DNA from: Jiangella anatolica
GTDB taxonomy: Bacteria > Actinomycetota > Actinomycetes > Jiangellales > Jiangellaceae
Reading direction: 5' to 3'
DNA: 41,916 nt
Assembly: GCF_003236295.1 (NCBI RefSeq)
Contig: NZ_POTW01000058.1
Coordinates: 1 to 41,916 of the forward strand
The position numbers were made by a program, and so were the translations under genes. The notes under the pieces were generated by a model. The model was not told where the DNA came from and made no database searches. It saw nothing but the letters and a program-made list of their open reading frames with translations. Positions 1 to 7,601 of this stretch are shown piece after piece. Position 1 is the stretch's first letter, and each line of letters opens with the position of its first letter.

Positions 1-15
1 GTGTATAAGAGACAG
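1..15. other. Nextera transposon-end adapter remnant (artefact)
   Basis: The first 15 bases, GTGTATAAGAGACAG, equal the last 15 bases of the 19-base Tn5/Nextera mosaic end (AGATGTGTATAAGAGACAG). The hyuB reading frame runs at full homology up to base 16 and then changes abruptly. These bases are library-preparation sequence left at a contig end and not part of the genome. Confidence 0.95.
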
Positions 16-1443
16 CGACAGGATCGACCGGTCCGCGATCGACATGAAGTGCGCGCCGCGCAGCATCCGCAGCCGCTTCTCGTAGCCGAGCCCGCCGCGG
101 TACCGTCCCGGCCCGCCGGAGTCGACCGCGAGCCCGAGCGACTCGACGACGAACGGGAAGCGCGCCTCGCTGAACTCCGTCGGCAGGTTCCGCGAGTCCG
201 GGACCACGTGGATCGTGTCCTCCCCGTCGGCGTAGTACCGCCCGCCCGACCCGCCGCCCAGCACCTCGCGCATGAGATACGGCCGCCCGTCGAGGTCGTC
301 GCCGTAGATGCCGGTGTAGCGGATGGTCTCCTGGTCCGCCGGCATCCGCCCGTCCACCGCCTTCGCCAGCACGCCGGCCAGCACGCCGAGCAGCCGCAGG
401 ATCACGAACGTCCGCGCGTTCGTCGGCGCCGGAAACACCGGGGTGAGCAGCGTGCCGGGCGGCGGGAACCGCATCTCGATCAGCGGCACGACGCCCTCGT
501 TGACCTCCAGCTCGGCCATCCGCTCCGGCGAGTCGGCGAGGTTGCGCAGGATCGGGGCCAGCCACTTCTTCAGGAACGCGCCGTCGGCGTAGTCGCCGCA
601 GTGGTTGATCGGGCCCTTGGCCTGCGGCCCGGTGCCGTTGAAGTCGATCACCAGCCGGTCCGGCGCCAGCTCCCGCGTCAGCGTGATCCGCTGCGTGTGC
701 AGCCGCGGCTCGTCGACGCCGTCGTGCTCGGCGTAGTCCTCCCACACGTACGTGCCGGGCTGGATCTTCGCCAGGATCTCGCGGCGGAACGTCTCCGTCG
801 TCCTGTCCAGGATCGCGTCGAAGCACGCCTCGACGTCGGCCCGCCCGTACCGCTGGAACAGCTCGGCCAGCCGGCGCGCGCCCATGAGGCAGGCCGCGCA
901 CTCGGCGTCGAGGTCGGCGGCCAGCGACTCGGGCATCCGCGAGTTGCGGGTCATGATCTTCAGCGCCGCCTCGTTCGGCACCCCCTGGTCCCACAGCTTG
1001 ATCGGCGGGACCATCAGGCCCTCCTCGAACACGCTGGTGGCGTGCGAGGGCATCGAGCCGGGGACGGTGCCGCCGATGTCGTCGTGGTGCCCGAACGCCT
1101 GGACGAACGCGACGACCTCGCCATCGTGGAAGACCGGGGCCGTGACGCACAGGTCCGGCAGGTGCCCGATGCCGCCCTCGGACAGGTACACGTCGTTGTG
1201 GAAGAACACGTCGCCCGGCCGCATCGTCTCGATCGGGTAGTCGCGGACGACGGGGTGGACGAGCGCGGAGTACGAGCGGCCGGTCAGCTTGCGGAGCCTC
1301 CGGTCGTGGATGCCGGCCCGGTAGTCGTGCGCGTCGCGGATCATCGGCGAGCGCGACGTGCGCCCGATCGCGGTCTCGACCTCCTTCTCCACCGACGTCA
1401 GGTAGCCCTCGACGATCTCGGCCAGGATCGGGTCCGCGCTCAT
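16..1443 (-). CDS. hyuB: Hydantoinase B/oxoprolinase family protein, C-terminally truncated by the contig edge
   Basis: This is the beta subunit of an ATP-dependent N-methylhydantoinase/oxoprolinase-type enzyme, which opens five-membered cyclic amides together with HyuA. Translation from ATG at 1443 begins MSADPILAEIVEGYLTSVEK. Family landmarks follow, including MIRDAHDYRAGIHD, GDVFFHNDVYLSEGG, AFGHHDDIGG, NGTGPQAKGPINH and VLGGGSGGRYYADGEDT. About 476 residues are present; the family is usually 500-600, so the C-terminus is missing. The frame runs into adapter bases at position 15. The start overlaps the hyuA stop by four bases (ATGA), so the two are translationally coupled. The natural substrate cannot be told from sequence: hydantoins, 5-oxoproline and ketones (acetone carboxylase relatives) are all handled by this superfamily. 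Confidence 0.93.
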
Positions 1444-3494
1444 GTGGCCTCCCGGGTGATCAGCAGGTTGCCGTGCGCGTCGACGACGGCGCGGAAGCCC
1501 GGGTGGATCGGGACGGTGGAGCCGAACTCCTCGATCACCGCCGGCCCCGCGACGGCGTCACCGGCGCCCAGCGCGGCCCGGTCGTGGATCGCCGTCTCCG
1601 TCCAGCCGGCGCCGAAGTCGACCTGTCTGGTGGTCCGGGGCGGCGCTCCGCTCCCGGGCGCGACGGTGCGCAGGGACGGGCGGGCGATCGGGCCGACCCC
1701 CGTCACCCGCAGGTTCACCCACTCGACCTCCTGCCGCGTGTCGCAGGCGAAGTCGTAGCCGTAGAGCTTGCGGTGCGCGGCGTGGAACGCGGCGGCGACG
1801 GCGTCCGCGAGCTGCGCCGTGACCGGCCCGTCCGGCACGTCGACCCGCACCTCCGACGCCTGGCCGAAGTAGCGCAGGTCGGCGGTGCGCAGGTAGCGCC
1901 GCTCCCCCGCCGCGAACCCCTCCCGCTCCAGCGCCGCGGACGCCTCCGCCGTCAGGTCGTCGAACGTCTTCGCGACGGCGTCGGGGTCCAGCGCCGCATG
2001 CCGCGCGACCGCCGTCCGCACGTAGTCGTTGCGGACGTCGACGGTGAGCAGCCCGTACGCGGACAGGTTGCCCGGGTCCGGCGGGACCAGCACGCCGGCC
2101 AGGCCCAGCACGTCGACCAGCCGGCAGGCCAGCAGCGAGCCGGAGCCGCCGGAGCAGACCAGGTGGAAGTCGCGGACGTCCAGCCCGCGGGTGACGGTGA
2201 CCTGGCGCAGCGCGTTCGCCTGGTTCCAGGCGGAGATCTCCAGGATCCCCTCGGCGCAGCGCTCCGGCGTCAGGCCGAGTCGCCCCGCGAGGTCCGCGAT
2301 GCCGTCCCGAGCCGCGGCCACGTCGAGCGGGATCTCGCCGCCGAGCAGGTGCGGCGGGATCCGGCCGAGCAGCAGGTGCGCGTCGGTGACGGTCGGCTCG
2401 GCGCCGCCGGTTCCGTAGCAGAGCGGGCCGGGGTCGGCGCCGGCCGAGCGCGGGCCGACCTTCAGCGTCCCCTCCGGGCTCAGCCAGGCGACCGAGCCGC
2501 CGCCGGCGCCGACGGTGACGACGTCGATCATCGGGATCTTGCTCGGGTAGGCGCCGACGCTGCCCTCCGTCGTCAGCGCCGGGTGCCCGTCGACGACGAC
2601 CGCGACGTCGGTGGAGGTGCCGCCGCCGTCCAGCGTCAGGACGCTCGGGAAGCCGGCCGCCTGTGCGACGACCGCCGCGCCCAGGGCGCCCGCGGCCGGG
2701 CCGGACAGCACGGTCGAGATGGGCTGGCGGACCACCTCGTCGGCGGACAGCACGCCGCCGTTGGACTTCATGATGTAGAACGCGGTCGGCTGGTCGGCCA
2801 GCTCGCCGAGCCGGGCCGCGATCGTCGCGACGTAGCGGGCGATGCTCGGCTTCACCGCGGCGTCGACCAGCGTCGTCACGCTGCGCTCGTACTCGCGGTA
2901 CTCCCGCAGCACCTCCGCCGAGATGGAAACGACGGCGTCCGGGTGCTCCCGCGCGAGCACGTCGCGCATGCGCAGCTCGTGCTCGGGGTTGGCGTAGGAG
3001 TGCAGGAAGCACACGCCGATGGTCGTGATGCCGCGCTCGCGGAAGAACCGGGCCGCGGCGACGGCGTCGTCCTCGCTGAACGGCCTGATCTCACCGCCGT
3101 CGAAGGCGAGCCGGCCGCCGACGGTGCGGACGAGGTCGGCGGGGACGATCCGCGGCGGCTTCACCCAGAAGTAGCTGTTGCCATAGCCGTCCGGGACCGA
3201 CTGGCGGGCGATCTCGAGCAGGTGCCCGTACCCCTCGGTGGTGACGAACCCGAGCCCGCCGACCTTCCCCTCCAGCAGCCGGTTGGTCGCGACGGTGGTG
3301 CCGTGCACGACGGCGGCGACGTCCTCGCCGGTGGCGCCGAGCTGGCCGAGGATCTTGTGCACACCCGCCATGAACCCCTCGGCCGGGTCGCCCGGCGTCG
3401 ACGGCGTCTTCGTGCTCGCCTGCCGGCCGGTCTCCTCGTCGACGGCGACGACGTCGGTGAACGTGCCGCCGGTGTCGATGCCGATGCGGATCAT
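1440..3494 (-). CDS. hyuA: Hydantoinase/oxoprolinase family protein, subunit A
   Basis: This is the ATP-binding alpha subunit that partners HyuB in ATP-driven hydrolysis or carboxylation of cyclic amides or ketones in the cytoplasm. The 684-residue product has the full family length. The actin-like phosphate loop MIRIGIDTGGTFTDVVAVD opens the N-terminal domain (about 1-180). A second ATPase region carries SNGGVLSADE, LSGPAAGALGA and LTLDGGGTSTDVAVV (about 240-300). The C-terminal beta-rich domain covers about 500-680. The start is ATG at 3494 with only a weak Shine-Dalgarno. The gene overlaps hyuB by ATGA. A nitrilase-family gene and a molybdenum hydroxylase operon 5-10 kb away on the same strand fit N-heterocycle catabolism, but that link is inferred from proximity only. 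Confidence 0.94.
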   Translation of the reverse strand: MIRIGIDTGGTFTDVVAVDEETGRQASTKTPSTPGDPAEGFMAGVHKILGQLGATGEDVAAVVHGTTVATNRLLEGKVGGLGFVTTEGYGHLLEIARQSVPDGYGNSYFWVKPPRIVPADLVRTVGGRLAFDGGEIRPFSEDDAVAAARFFRERGITTIGVCFLHSYANPEHELRMRDVLAREHPDAVVSISAEVLREYREYERSVTTLVDAAVKPSIARYVATIAARLGELADQPTAFYIMKSNGGVLSADEVVRQPISTVLSGPAAGALGAAVVAQAAGFPSVLTLDGGGTSTDVAVVVDGHPALTTEGSVGAYPSKIPMIDVVTVGAGGGSVAWLSPEGTLKVGPRSAGADPGPLCYGTGGAEPTVTDAHLLLGRIPPHLLGGEIPLDVAAARDGIADLAGRLGLTPERCAEGILEISAWNQANALRQVTVTRGLDVRDFHLVCSGGSGSLLACRLVDVLGLAGVLVPPDPGNLSAYGLLTVDVRNDYVRTAVARHAALDPDAVAKTFDDLTAEASAALEREGFAAGERRYLRTADLRYFGQASEVRVDVPDGPVTAQLADAVAAAFHAAHRKLYGYDFACDTRQEVEWVNLRVTGVGPIARPSLRTVAPGSGAPPRTTRQVDFGAGWTETAIHDRAALGAGDAVAGPAVIEEFGSTVPIHPGFRAVVDAHGNLLITREAT

Positions 3495-3549
3495 GGGCTC
3501 GATTCAACCTGCGGCCCGGACGCCCGGCGTCGGCAACTGCTGCCAAGGG

Positions 3550-4065
3550 TCAGGCTTCGAGTGTGGTGAGCGTCGTCACGCGTGTCTCGACGTACGTTGC
3601 GGAGCCGTCCGCCGGCCGGGCGAGCCGGTACTGGTAGACGATCGCCTCGCCGTCGACGTCTTCCTCGATGCGCCAGTACTCCGGTACCCCGGCGCTCGCA
3701 TAGAGGCGTGGTTTCACCTCACGGTCCTCTCGCCGCGATCCCTCGGAGACCACCTCGACCAGGAGGGCGAAGTCCGCGGCCGGATGATAGGCGCTCGTGC
3801 CGGACGGAGGGCGGGCGAAGACACCGACGTCGCACGTGCGGATCTCGCCGTGGGGCAGGATCACACCTTGCTCGATGTAGGTGGGCCTGCCTGGATCCAC
3901 CAGGAGGTTCCGCACCCGGGACTGGACGTCCGCGTGCCAAGGACGCCTCGCCGCGGCCATCACGACGAGGTTTCCTTCCCGCACCTCGTACCGGAACTCC
4001 GGCGACAACCGCTCCAGCGCCTCGGGGGTCCACTCGGTGACGTCGGGCAGTTCCAGCGTCCTCAT
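3550..4065 (-). CDS. Uma2 family protein (DUF820, restriction-endonuclease fold)
   Basis: This 171-residue protein is of the Uma2/DUF820 family, which has a PD-(D/E)xK nuclease-like fold and no settled cellular role. Visible landmarks are YEVREGNLVVMAA near residue 26, RTCDVGVF (D79), LLVEVVSEGS (E104), D114 and K118, then LYASAGVPEYW, which is the family's signature Y-x3-GVxEYW. D79, E104 and the following lysine are the expected metal and catalytic residues, so the fold looks intact. The ATG at 4065 overlaps the stop of the upstream ArsR-type regulator by ATGA, so the two genes are one transcript. Why a regulator should be coupled to Uma2 is unclear. Confidence 0.88.
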   Translation of the reverse strand: MRTLELPDVTEWTPEALERLSPEFRYEVREGNLVVMAAARRPWHADVQSRVRNLLVDPGRPTYIEQGVILPHGEIRTCDVGVFARPPSGTSAYHPAADFALLVEVVSEGSRREDREVKPRLYASAGVPEYWRIEEDVDGEAIVYQYRLARPADGSATYVETRVTTLTTLEA

Positions 4066-5093
4066 GAACGCACCTCCCTCGCGATCGGCTCTTCACCACC
4101 GTACGGTGCGGCCGCCAGGGCCGCGCCGAGCGCCGTCACCCGGTAGAGGACGGTCCGGCCGTGCCGCTCGCCCTCGACCAAGCCGTTCTCGCGCAGCACC
4201 CGCAGGTGCTGGCCGACGGCGCTGGGGGTGACGCCGAGGGCGCGGGCCAGGTCGGTGGTCGAGGCGGGTGAGCGCAGCGCGCCGAGCAGCTCGGCCCGGG
4301 CCCGGCCGAGCAGCCTGACAGTCGCGGCCGCCGGCGCGTGCTCCGGCGCGACCGACCAGAGCGCCGCGACGCCGCGGGCCGGGTAGCGCACCGTCGTCTG
4401 GGTCGACGTGCGCCGCTTGATGAGCACGTACGCTGACCCGAGCACGACCGGCATCAGCACCAGCCCGCCGGGACCCCGGTCGACGGTGCTGTCCTGCCGC
4501 CAGCGGTCGCCGCCGAGCTCGAGCCGGCCGTCCCGCCAGCGCAGGTCCGGGTGCAGGTCGGCGAAGAGGGCGGCCGCTCCCCCGCGCGCCAGCCGCCGGG
4601 CCCGGTGGGCGATGTCGGCGGCGAGGACGGCGCTGATCCGCTGCCAGTGCGGCGCGATCAGGCGGTCGTGGGCGGTGCGCAGCTCGGCGGCGAGCTCGCG
4701 CAGGCCATGGTGCGGGTCGGCGGCGAGGTCGGCGACGGCGGCCGACGGCGCGGTGTCGCCGAACCGGCGCCGCAGGTTTGCGCGAACGGACGCGGCCGGC
4801 GTGCGGCGCAGCGCCGCGAGGTCGTCGTCGATGGAGCCGCCCGGCCCGGCCGGCGCCGGGACCAGGAACTCCGGCCAGCCGCGCGCGTCGCCGAACAGCA
4901 GCGGCCAGGTAAGCGGCAGCGCCAGCGGCTCGTGGGCCAGCTCGTCCTGGGCCCACTGCAGCCAGCGCCGGTGCACGGCCTGCCGGTCCAGCCCGGCCAG
5001 CTGCTGCAGCGCGGCCACCGTCTCCGACAGCGGCGACACCGCGAACCGGGTGGACGCCAGCTCGTCCACGCCCAGCTCGACGGTCAGCGCCAT
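4062..5093 (-). CDS. ArsR-family transcriptional regulator with DUF5937 N-terminal domain
   Basis: The product is 343 residues, much longer than simple ArsR repressors. The first roughly 250 residues (MALTVELGVDELASTRFAVS onward) match the DUF5937 type found in actinobacteria. The C-terminus holds a winged helix: LLGALRSPASTTDLARAL, then VTPSAVGQHLRVLRENGLV and ERHGRTVLYRVT. No metal-binding CxC motif is seen, so a metal sensor is unlikely. ATG 5093 is preferred to the longer frame reaching 5162, because a CATAAT -10 element lies just 6 bases before it, which implies a leaderless mRNA. It is divergent from the MFS exporter at 5161 and shares a 67-bp spacer with a candidate operator. The likely role is control of that exporter and of itself. 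Confidence 0.88.
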   Translation of the reverse strand: MALTVELGVDELASTRFAVSPLSETVAALQQLAGLDRQAVHRRWLQWAQDELAHEPLALPLTWPLLFGDARGWPEFLVPAPAGPGGSIDDDLAALRRTPAASVRANLRRRFGDTAPSAAVADLAADPHHGLRELAAELRTAHDRLIAPHWQRISAVLAADIAHRARRLARGGAAALFADLHPDLRWRDGRLELGGDRWRQDSTVDRGPGGLVLMPVVLGSAYVLIKRRTSTQTTVRYPARGVAALWSVAPEHAPAAATVRLLGRARAELLGALRSPASTTDLARALGVTPSAVGQHLRVLRENGLVEGERHGRTVLYRVTALGAALAAAPYGGEEPIAREVRS

Positions 5094-5120
5094 GTCCCGA
5101 TTATGTAGCCCAGCGCTACA
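5094..5120 (-). promoter_or_regulatory. Leaderless promoter and 17-bp operator of the DUF5937 regulator and MFS pair
   Basis: An inverted repeat TGTAGC-N5-GCTACA occupies 5104-5120. It overlaps a minus-strand -10 hexamer CATAAT (5105-5100) that is six bases from the regulator ATG. Placement between two divergent genes and on the -10 suggests autorepression and control of the MFS gene. No convincing -35 is visible. The operator role is inferred. Confidence 0.6.
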
Positions 5121-5160
5121 ACATGGAGCGCGGGGCGAGGATCCCGCGACGATCGCCGGC

Positions 5161-6357
5161 ATGGCCCGCTACCGCCGGTTCGCCGTCGCCACCAGCCTGA
5201 GCACCGCCGGCGACGGCGTGTTCGCGGCGGCCGTCCCGCTGCTCGCCGCGACGCTGACCCGGGACCCGCGGCTGGTCTCGGCCGTCGCGGCGGCCGCGTA
5301 CGTGCCGTGGCTGCTGTTCTCGCTGCCGGCCGGCGCGCTGGTGGACCGGCACGACCGGGCCGCGATGATGTGGCGCGGCGTCGCCGTCCAGGCCGTCCTC
5401 GCCGCGGTCGTGGCCGTGCTGGCCGCGACGGACCGCCTGAGCGTCGCCGGGTTGACGGCGCTGGCGTTCGGCCTCGGCGCCGGGCAGGTGCTGACGGGGA
5501 CCGCGGCGCAGGCGCTGCTGCCGTCGCTGGTCGCGCCGGACCGACTCCCGTCGGCCAACGGCTACCAGCAGACCATCGCCGTCGTCGGGCAGCAGTTCCT
5601 CGGCCCGCCGCTGGGCAGCCTGCTGTTCGCCGTCGCCGCCGGGCTGCCGTTCGGCGTCGACGCGGTCGTGCTGACGGTGGCGGCCGCGCTGCTGGCGACC
5701 CTGCGCGCGGACCGCGGACGCCCTGCCCGGGTGACGTCGTCGCTGCGGACGGAGATCGCCGCCGGGCTGCGGTGGCTGGCCGCGCACCGGCTGCTGCGGA
5801 CGCTGACTCTGCTGGCCGCCGTCAACACGTTCTGCTTCCAGCTCGGCAACGCGACGCTGGTGCTGCTCGCGACGTCGGAGCTGGGTGTGACGGCGCGCGG
5901 GTTCGGCCTGCTGCTGGCGACGGCGGCGGTCGGCAGCCTCGCCGGCGGCGTGGCCGGGCCCTGGCTGCTACGCCGCTGCGGTGACCGTGCCGTCCTGCTC
6001 GCGGCGCTGACGGTGAACGCGGCGGCCGCGCTGGCGATCGGCCTCGCCGGCTCCGCCGTCGCGCTGGGCGCGCTGCTCGCCGTCATCGGGCTGGGGGTCA
6101 CGTTGTGGAACCTGGTCAGCATCGGGCTGCGGCAGCGGCTGGTCCCGGCCGAGCTGCTGGGCCGGGCGATGAGCGTGCACCGGCTGGTCGGCTGGGGGCT
6201 GATCCCCGCCGGCGCCCTGCTCAGCGGCGTCGTGGCGCACGAGTTCGGCCTGCGCGCGCCGTATCCCCTGGCCGGTGGGATCCGGCTGGCCGCCCTGCTG
6301 GTCGCCCTGCCCATGATCATCAACCTTTCGGGCTGGCATGACGACCCGGAAGGTTGA
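5161..6357 (+). CDS. MFS transporter (MFS_3/EntS-like exporter)
   Basis: This 398-residue integral membrane protein has about 12 hydrophobic segments. The N-terminus reads MARYRRFAVATSLSTAGDGV, and the segment-2/3 loop holds LPAGALVDRHDRAAMMW, the MFS G-x3-D-R motif. The half-molecule QTIAVVGQQFLGPPLGSLLF is typical of MFS_3 exporters related to EntS and macrolide exporters. The expected function is proton-driven export of a small molecule; the substrate is unknown. It is divergent from a DUF5937/ArsR regulator that probably controls it. An oddity is that the last codons and the TGA stop (6355-6357) lie inside a long palindrome, so the C-terminal tail (about MIINLSGWHDDPEG) appears to come from a repeat insertion. 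Confidence 0.9.
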   Translation: MARYRRFAVATSLSTAGDGVFAAAVPLLAATLTRDPRLVSAVAAAAYVPWLLFSLPAGALVDRHDRAAMMWRGVAVQAVLAAVVAVLAATDRLSVAGLTALAFGLGAGQVLTGTAAQALLPSLVAPDRLPSANGYQQTIAVVGQQFLGPPLGSLLFAVAAGLPFGVDAVVLTVAAALLATLRADRGRPARVTSSLRTEIAAGLRWLAAHRLLRTLTLLAAVNTFCFQLGNATLVLLATSELGVTARGFGLLLATAAVGSLAGGVAGPWLLRRCGDRAVLLAALTVNAAAALAIGLAGSAVALGALLAVIGLGVTLWNLVSIGLRQRLVPAELLGRAMSVHRLVGWGLIPAGALLSGVVAHEFGLRAPYPLAGGIRLAALLVALPMIINLSGWHDDPEG

Positions 6358-6366
6358 TGATCATGG
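6311..6366 (+). repeat. Long palindrome across the MFS stop codon
   Basis: The left arm CCATGATCATCAACCTT (6311-6327) and right arm AAGGTTGATGATCATGG (6350-6366) are perfectly complementary over 17 bp. As plus-strand RNA the stem extends to 21 pairs (6311-6331 with 6346-6366), using one G-U wobble and a 14-base loop. There is no T-run, so it is not a textbook terminator. Fourteen bases (CATGATCATCAACC) recur at 29843-29856. Confidence 0.85.
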
Positions 6367-6733
6367 GAGTCCACAGCTACGGGTGCGACGCCTCGAGGCG
6401 CTCACCGTCGACCAGCTGTCCGGCGGACGGCTGGAGCTGGGCATCGGCGCCGGCATCATGGCGTCGGACCACCACGCCACTTGCACGACGCCGTGGCCGG
6501 TGCGGGAGCGGGTGGCCCGCTACCCCGAGTACGTCCGCGTCCTCGACGAGGTGCTGCGCCGCGACGGCGGCCCGTACACGTTCGAGGGCGACTGGTACAC
6601 CGTCCGCGACCTGCCCACCGGCCCGGCGACCGTGCGGCGGCCGCGGCCGCCGCTCATCGTCGGCGGGCAGGCGCCGGCCACCGCGGAGCGGTTCGAGCGG
6701 CTCGCCCTGGAGGTGATCCCGAAGCTGCGCTGA
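6367..6733 (+). pseudogene. Degraded LLM-class F420-dependent oxidoreductase
   Basis: The frame reads LEALTVDQLSGGRLELGIGA, then DHHA, RVARYPEYVRVLDEVL, TFEGDWYTVRDLP, RPRPPLIVGGQAPAT and finally RFERLALEVIPKLR before the TGA at 6731-6733. These are parts of the luciferase-like F420-dependent oxidoreductase family (normally about 280-300 residues). The N-terminal third is absent, with homology starting near 6393 just after the palindrome. About 80 residues also appear deleted between ATAE and RFERLALEVIP (near 6685), which joins the middle to the normal C-terminal end. No ribosome site or proper start is present. It is almost certainly non-functional. Confidence 0.82.
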
Positions 6734-6738
6734 CGTGT

Positions 6739-6769
6739 TTGACTCGTCCCCTGGGGAAGAGTCCAGGCT
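6739..6769 (+). promoter_or_regulatory. MerR-type promoter with palindromic operator
   Basis: TTGACT (6739-6744) and CAGGCT (6764-6769) are separated by 19 bp, the long spacer typical of MerR-activated promoters. Between them lies a near-perfect palindrome, ACTCGTCCCC-T-GGGGAAGAGT (6742-6762), with one mismatch. The MerR gene starts at 6792, so this is likely an autoregulated promoter. The -10 is weak, as expected for an activator-dependent site. Confidence 0.72.
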
Positions 6770-6791
6770 CCTGGACGTGAGTGGAGTGGCG

Positions 6792-7601
6792 ATGGACGAG
6801 CTGCTGCCGATCGGCCGATTCTCCCGGCTGTGCTGGCTGAGCATCAAGGCGCTGCGGGTCTACGACGACATGGGTCTGCTGCGCCCCGCCCACGTCGACC
6901 CGGACACCGGCTACCGGTACTACCGCCCGGACCAGGCGACGACGGCTCGGATCATCGCCACCCTGCGCTCGCTCGACATGCCGCTGGCGACGATCAGGCA
7001 GGTGCTGGCCGAGTCCGACCCGGACCGTGTCCGCGACCTCCTCGACGCCCATCGGCTGGTGCTCGAGCGGCGCGTCGACCGCGATCGGCACCTGCTCCAG
7101 CGTGTCGAGACCTTCATCCGGATGGGAGCCGTCATGACGTACGAGATCAGCACCCGCGAGACCGCAGCCGCCGAGGTCCTCGGCACCACCTACCCCGCGC
7201 CCATGGACTCGCTGGGCGAGACCAGCCGGGTCGCCTACCACCGGCTCTACGACGCCATCGCGGCGGCCGGGGGACGACCGGACGGCTCGCCGCGCCTGGT
7301 GTACCTCGACCTCGCCGACGACACCTGGACCGTCGAGGCCTGCGTGCCAGTGGCCGGTCTGACGCGGGCGCCCGACGGGTTCAGCCTGCACCGGGCGCGG
7401 GGCGGGCTGGCCGCCGTCACGCTGCACGTCGGCCCGTACGAGGAGCTGGGCATCGCCTACCGCGAGGTCGAGTCGTGGATCGACGCCCAGGGGCTGCGCT
7501 CCGCGGGCGCGCCCTACGACGTCTACGTCAACGACCCGGCGGAGGTGAACGACCCGTCGAAGTTCGAGACGGAGATCGTCTGGCCGGTCAGCCGCGACTG
7601 A
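6792..7601 (+). CDS. MerR-family regulator with GyrI-like effector-binding domain
   Basis: This 269-residue BmrR/TipA-style activator binds a drug or small ligand and untwists a 19-bp-spacer promoter. The N-terminal winged helix reads LLPIGRFSRLCWLSIKALRV, then YDDMGLLRPAHVDPDTGYRY and the dimer coiled coil up to about residue 105. The C-terminal GyrI-like domain (about 115-269) includes YRLYDAIAAAG-like and VTLHVGPYEELGIAYREV segments. ATG 6792 is chosen because GGAG lies 5 bases upstream and the MerR motif begins right after it; GTG 6780 is the alternative. Its only adjacent target seems to be its own promoter. The gene tail overlaps the convergent nitrilase gene by 14 bp. Confidence 0.9.
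   Translation: MDELLPIGRFSRLCWLSIKALRVYDDMGLLRPAHVDPDTGYRYYRPDQATTARIIATLRSLDMPLATIRQVLAESDPDRVRDLLDAHRLVLERRVDRDRHLLQRVETFIRMGAVMTYEISTRETAAAEVLGTTYPAPMDSLGETSRVAYHRLYDAIAAAGGRPDGSPRLVYLDLADDTWTVEACVPVAGLTRAPDGFSLHRARGGLAAVTLHVGPYEELGIAYREVESWIDAQGLRSAGAPYDVYVNDPAEVNDPSKFETEIVWPVSRD

Noticed and set aside
1-1758. A 585-codon plus-strand frame over hyuB and hyuA
   Set aside because: It begins in adapter sequence and is antisense to hyuAB. No homology is visible and composition is typical of a shadow.
6311-6366. A standard intrinsic terminator for the MFS gene
   Set aside because: The stem is long but AT-rich at its base, overlaps the stop codon and is not followed by T residues. I list it as a repeat.
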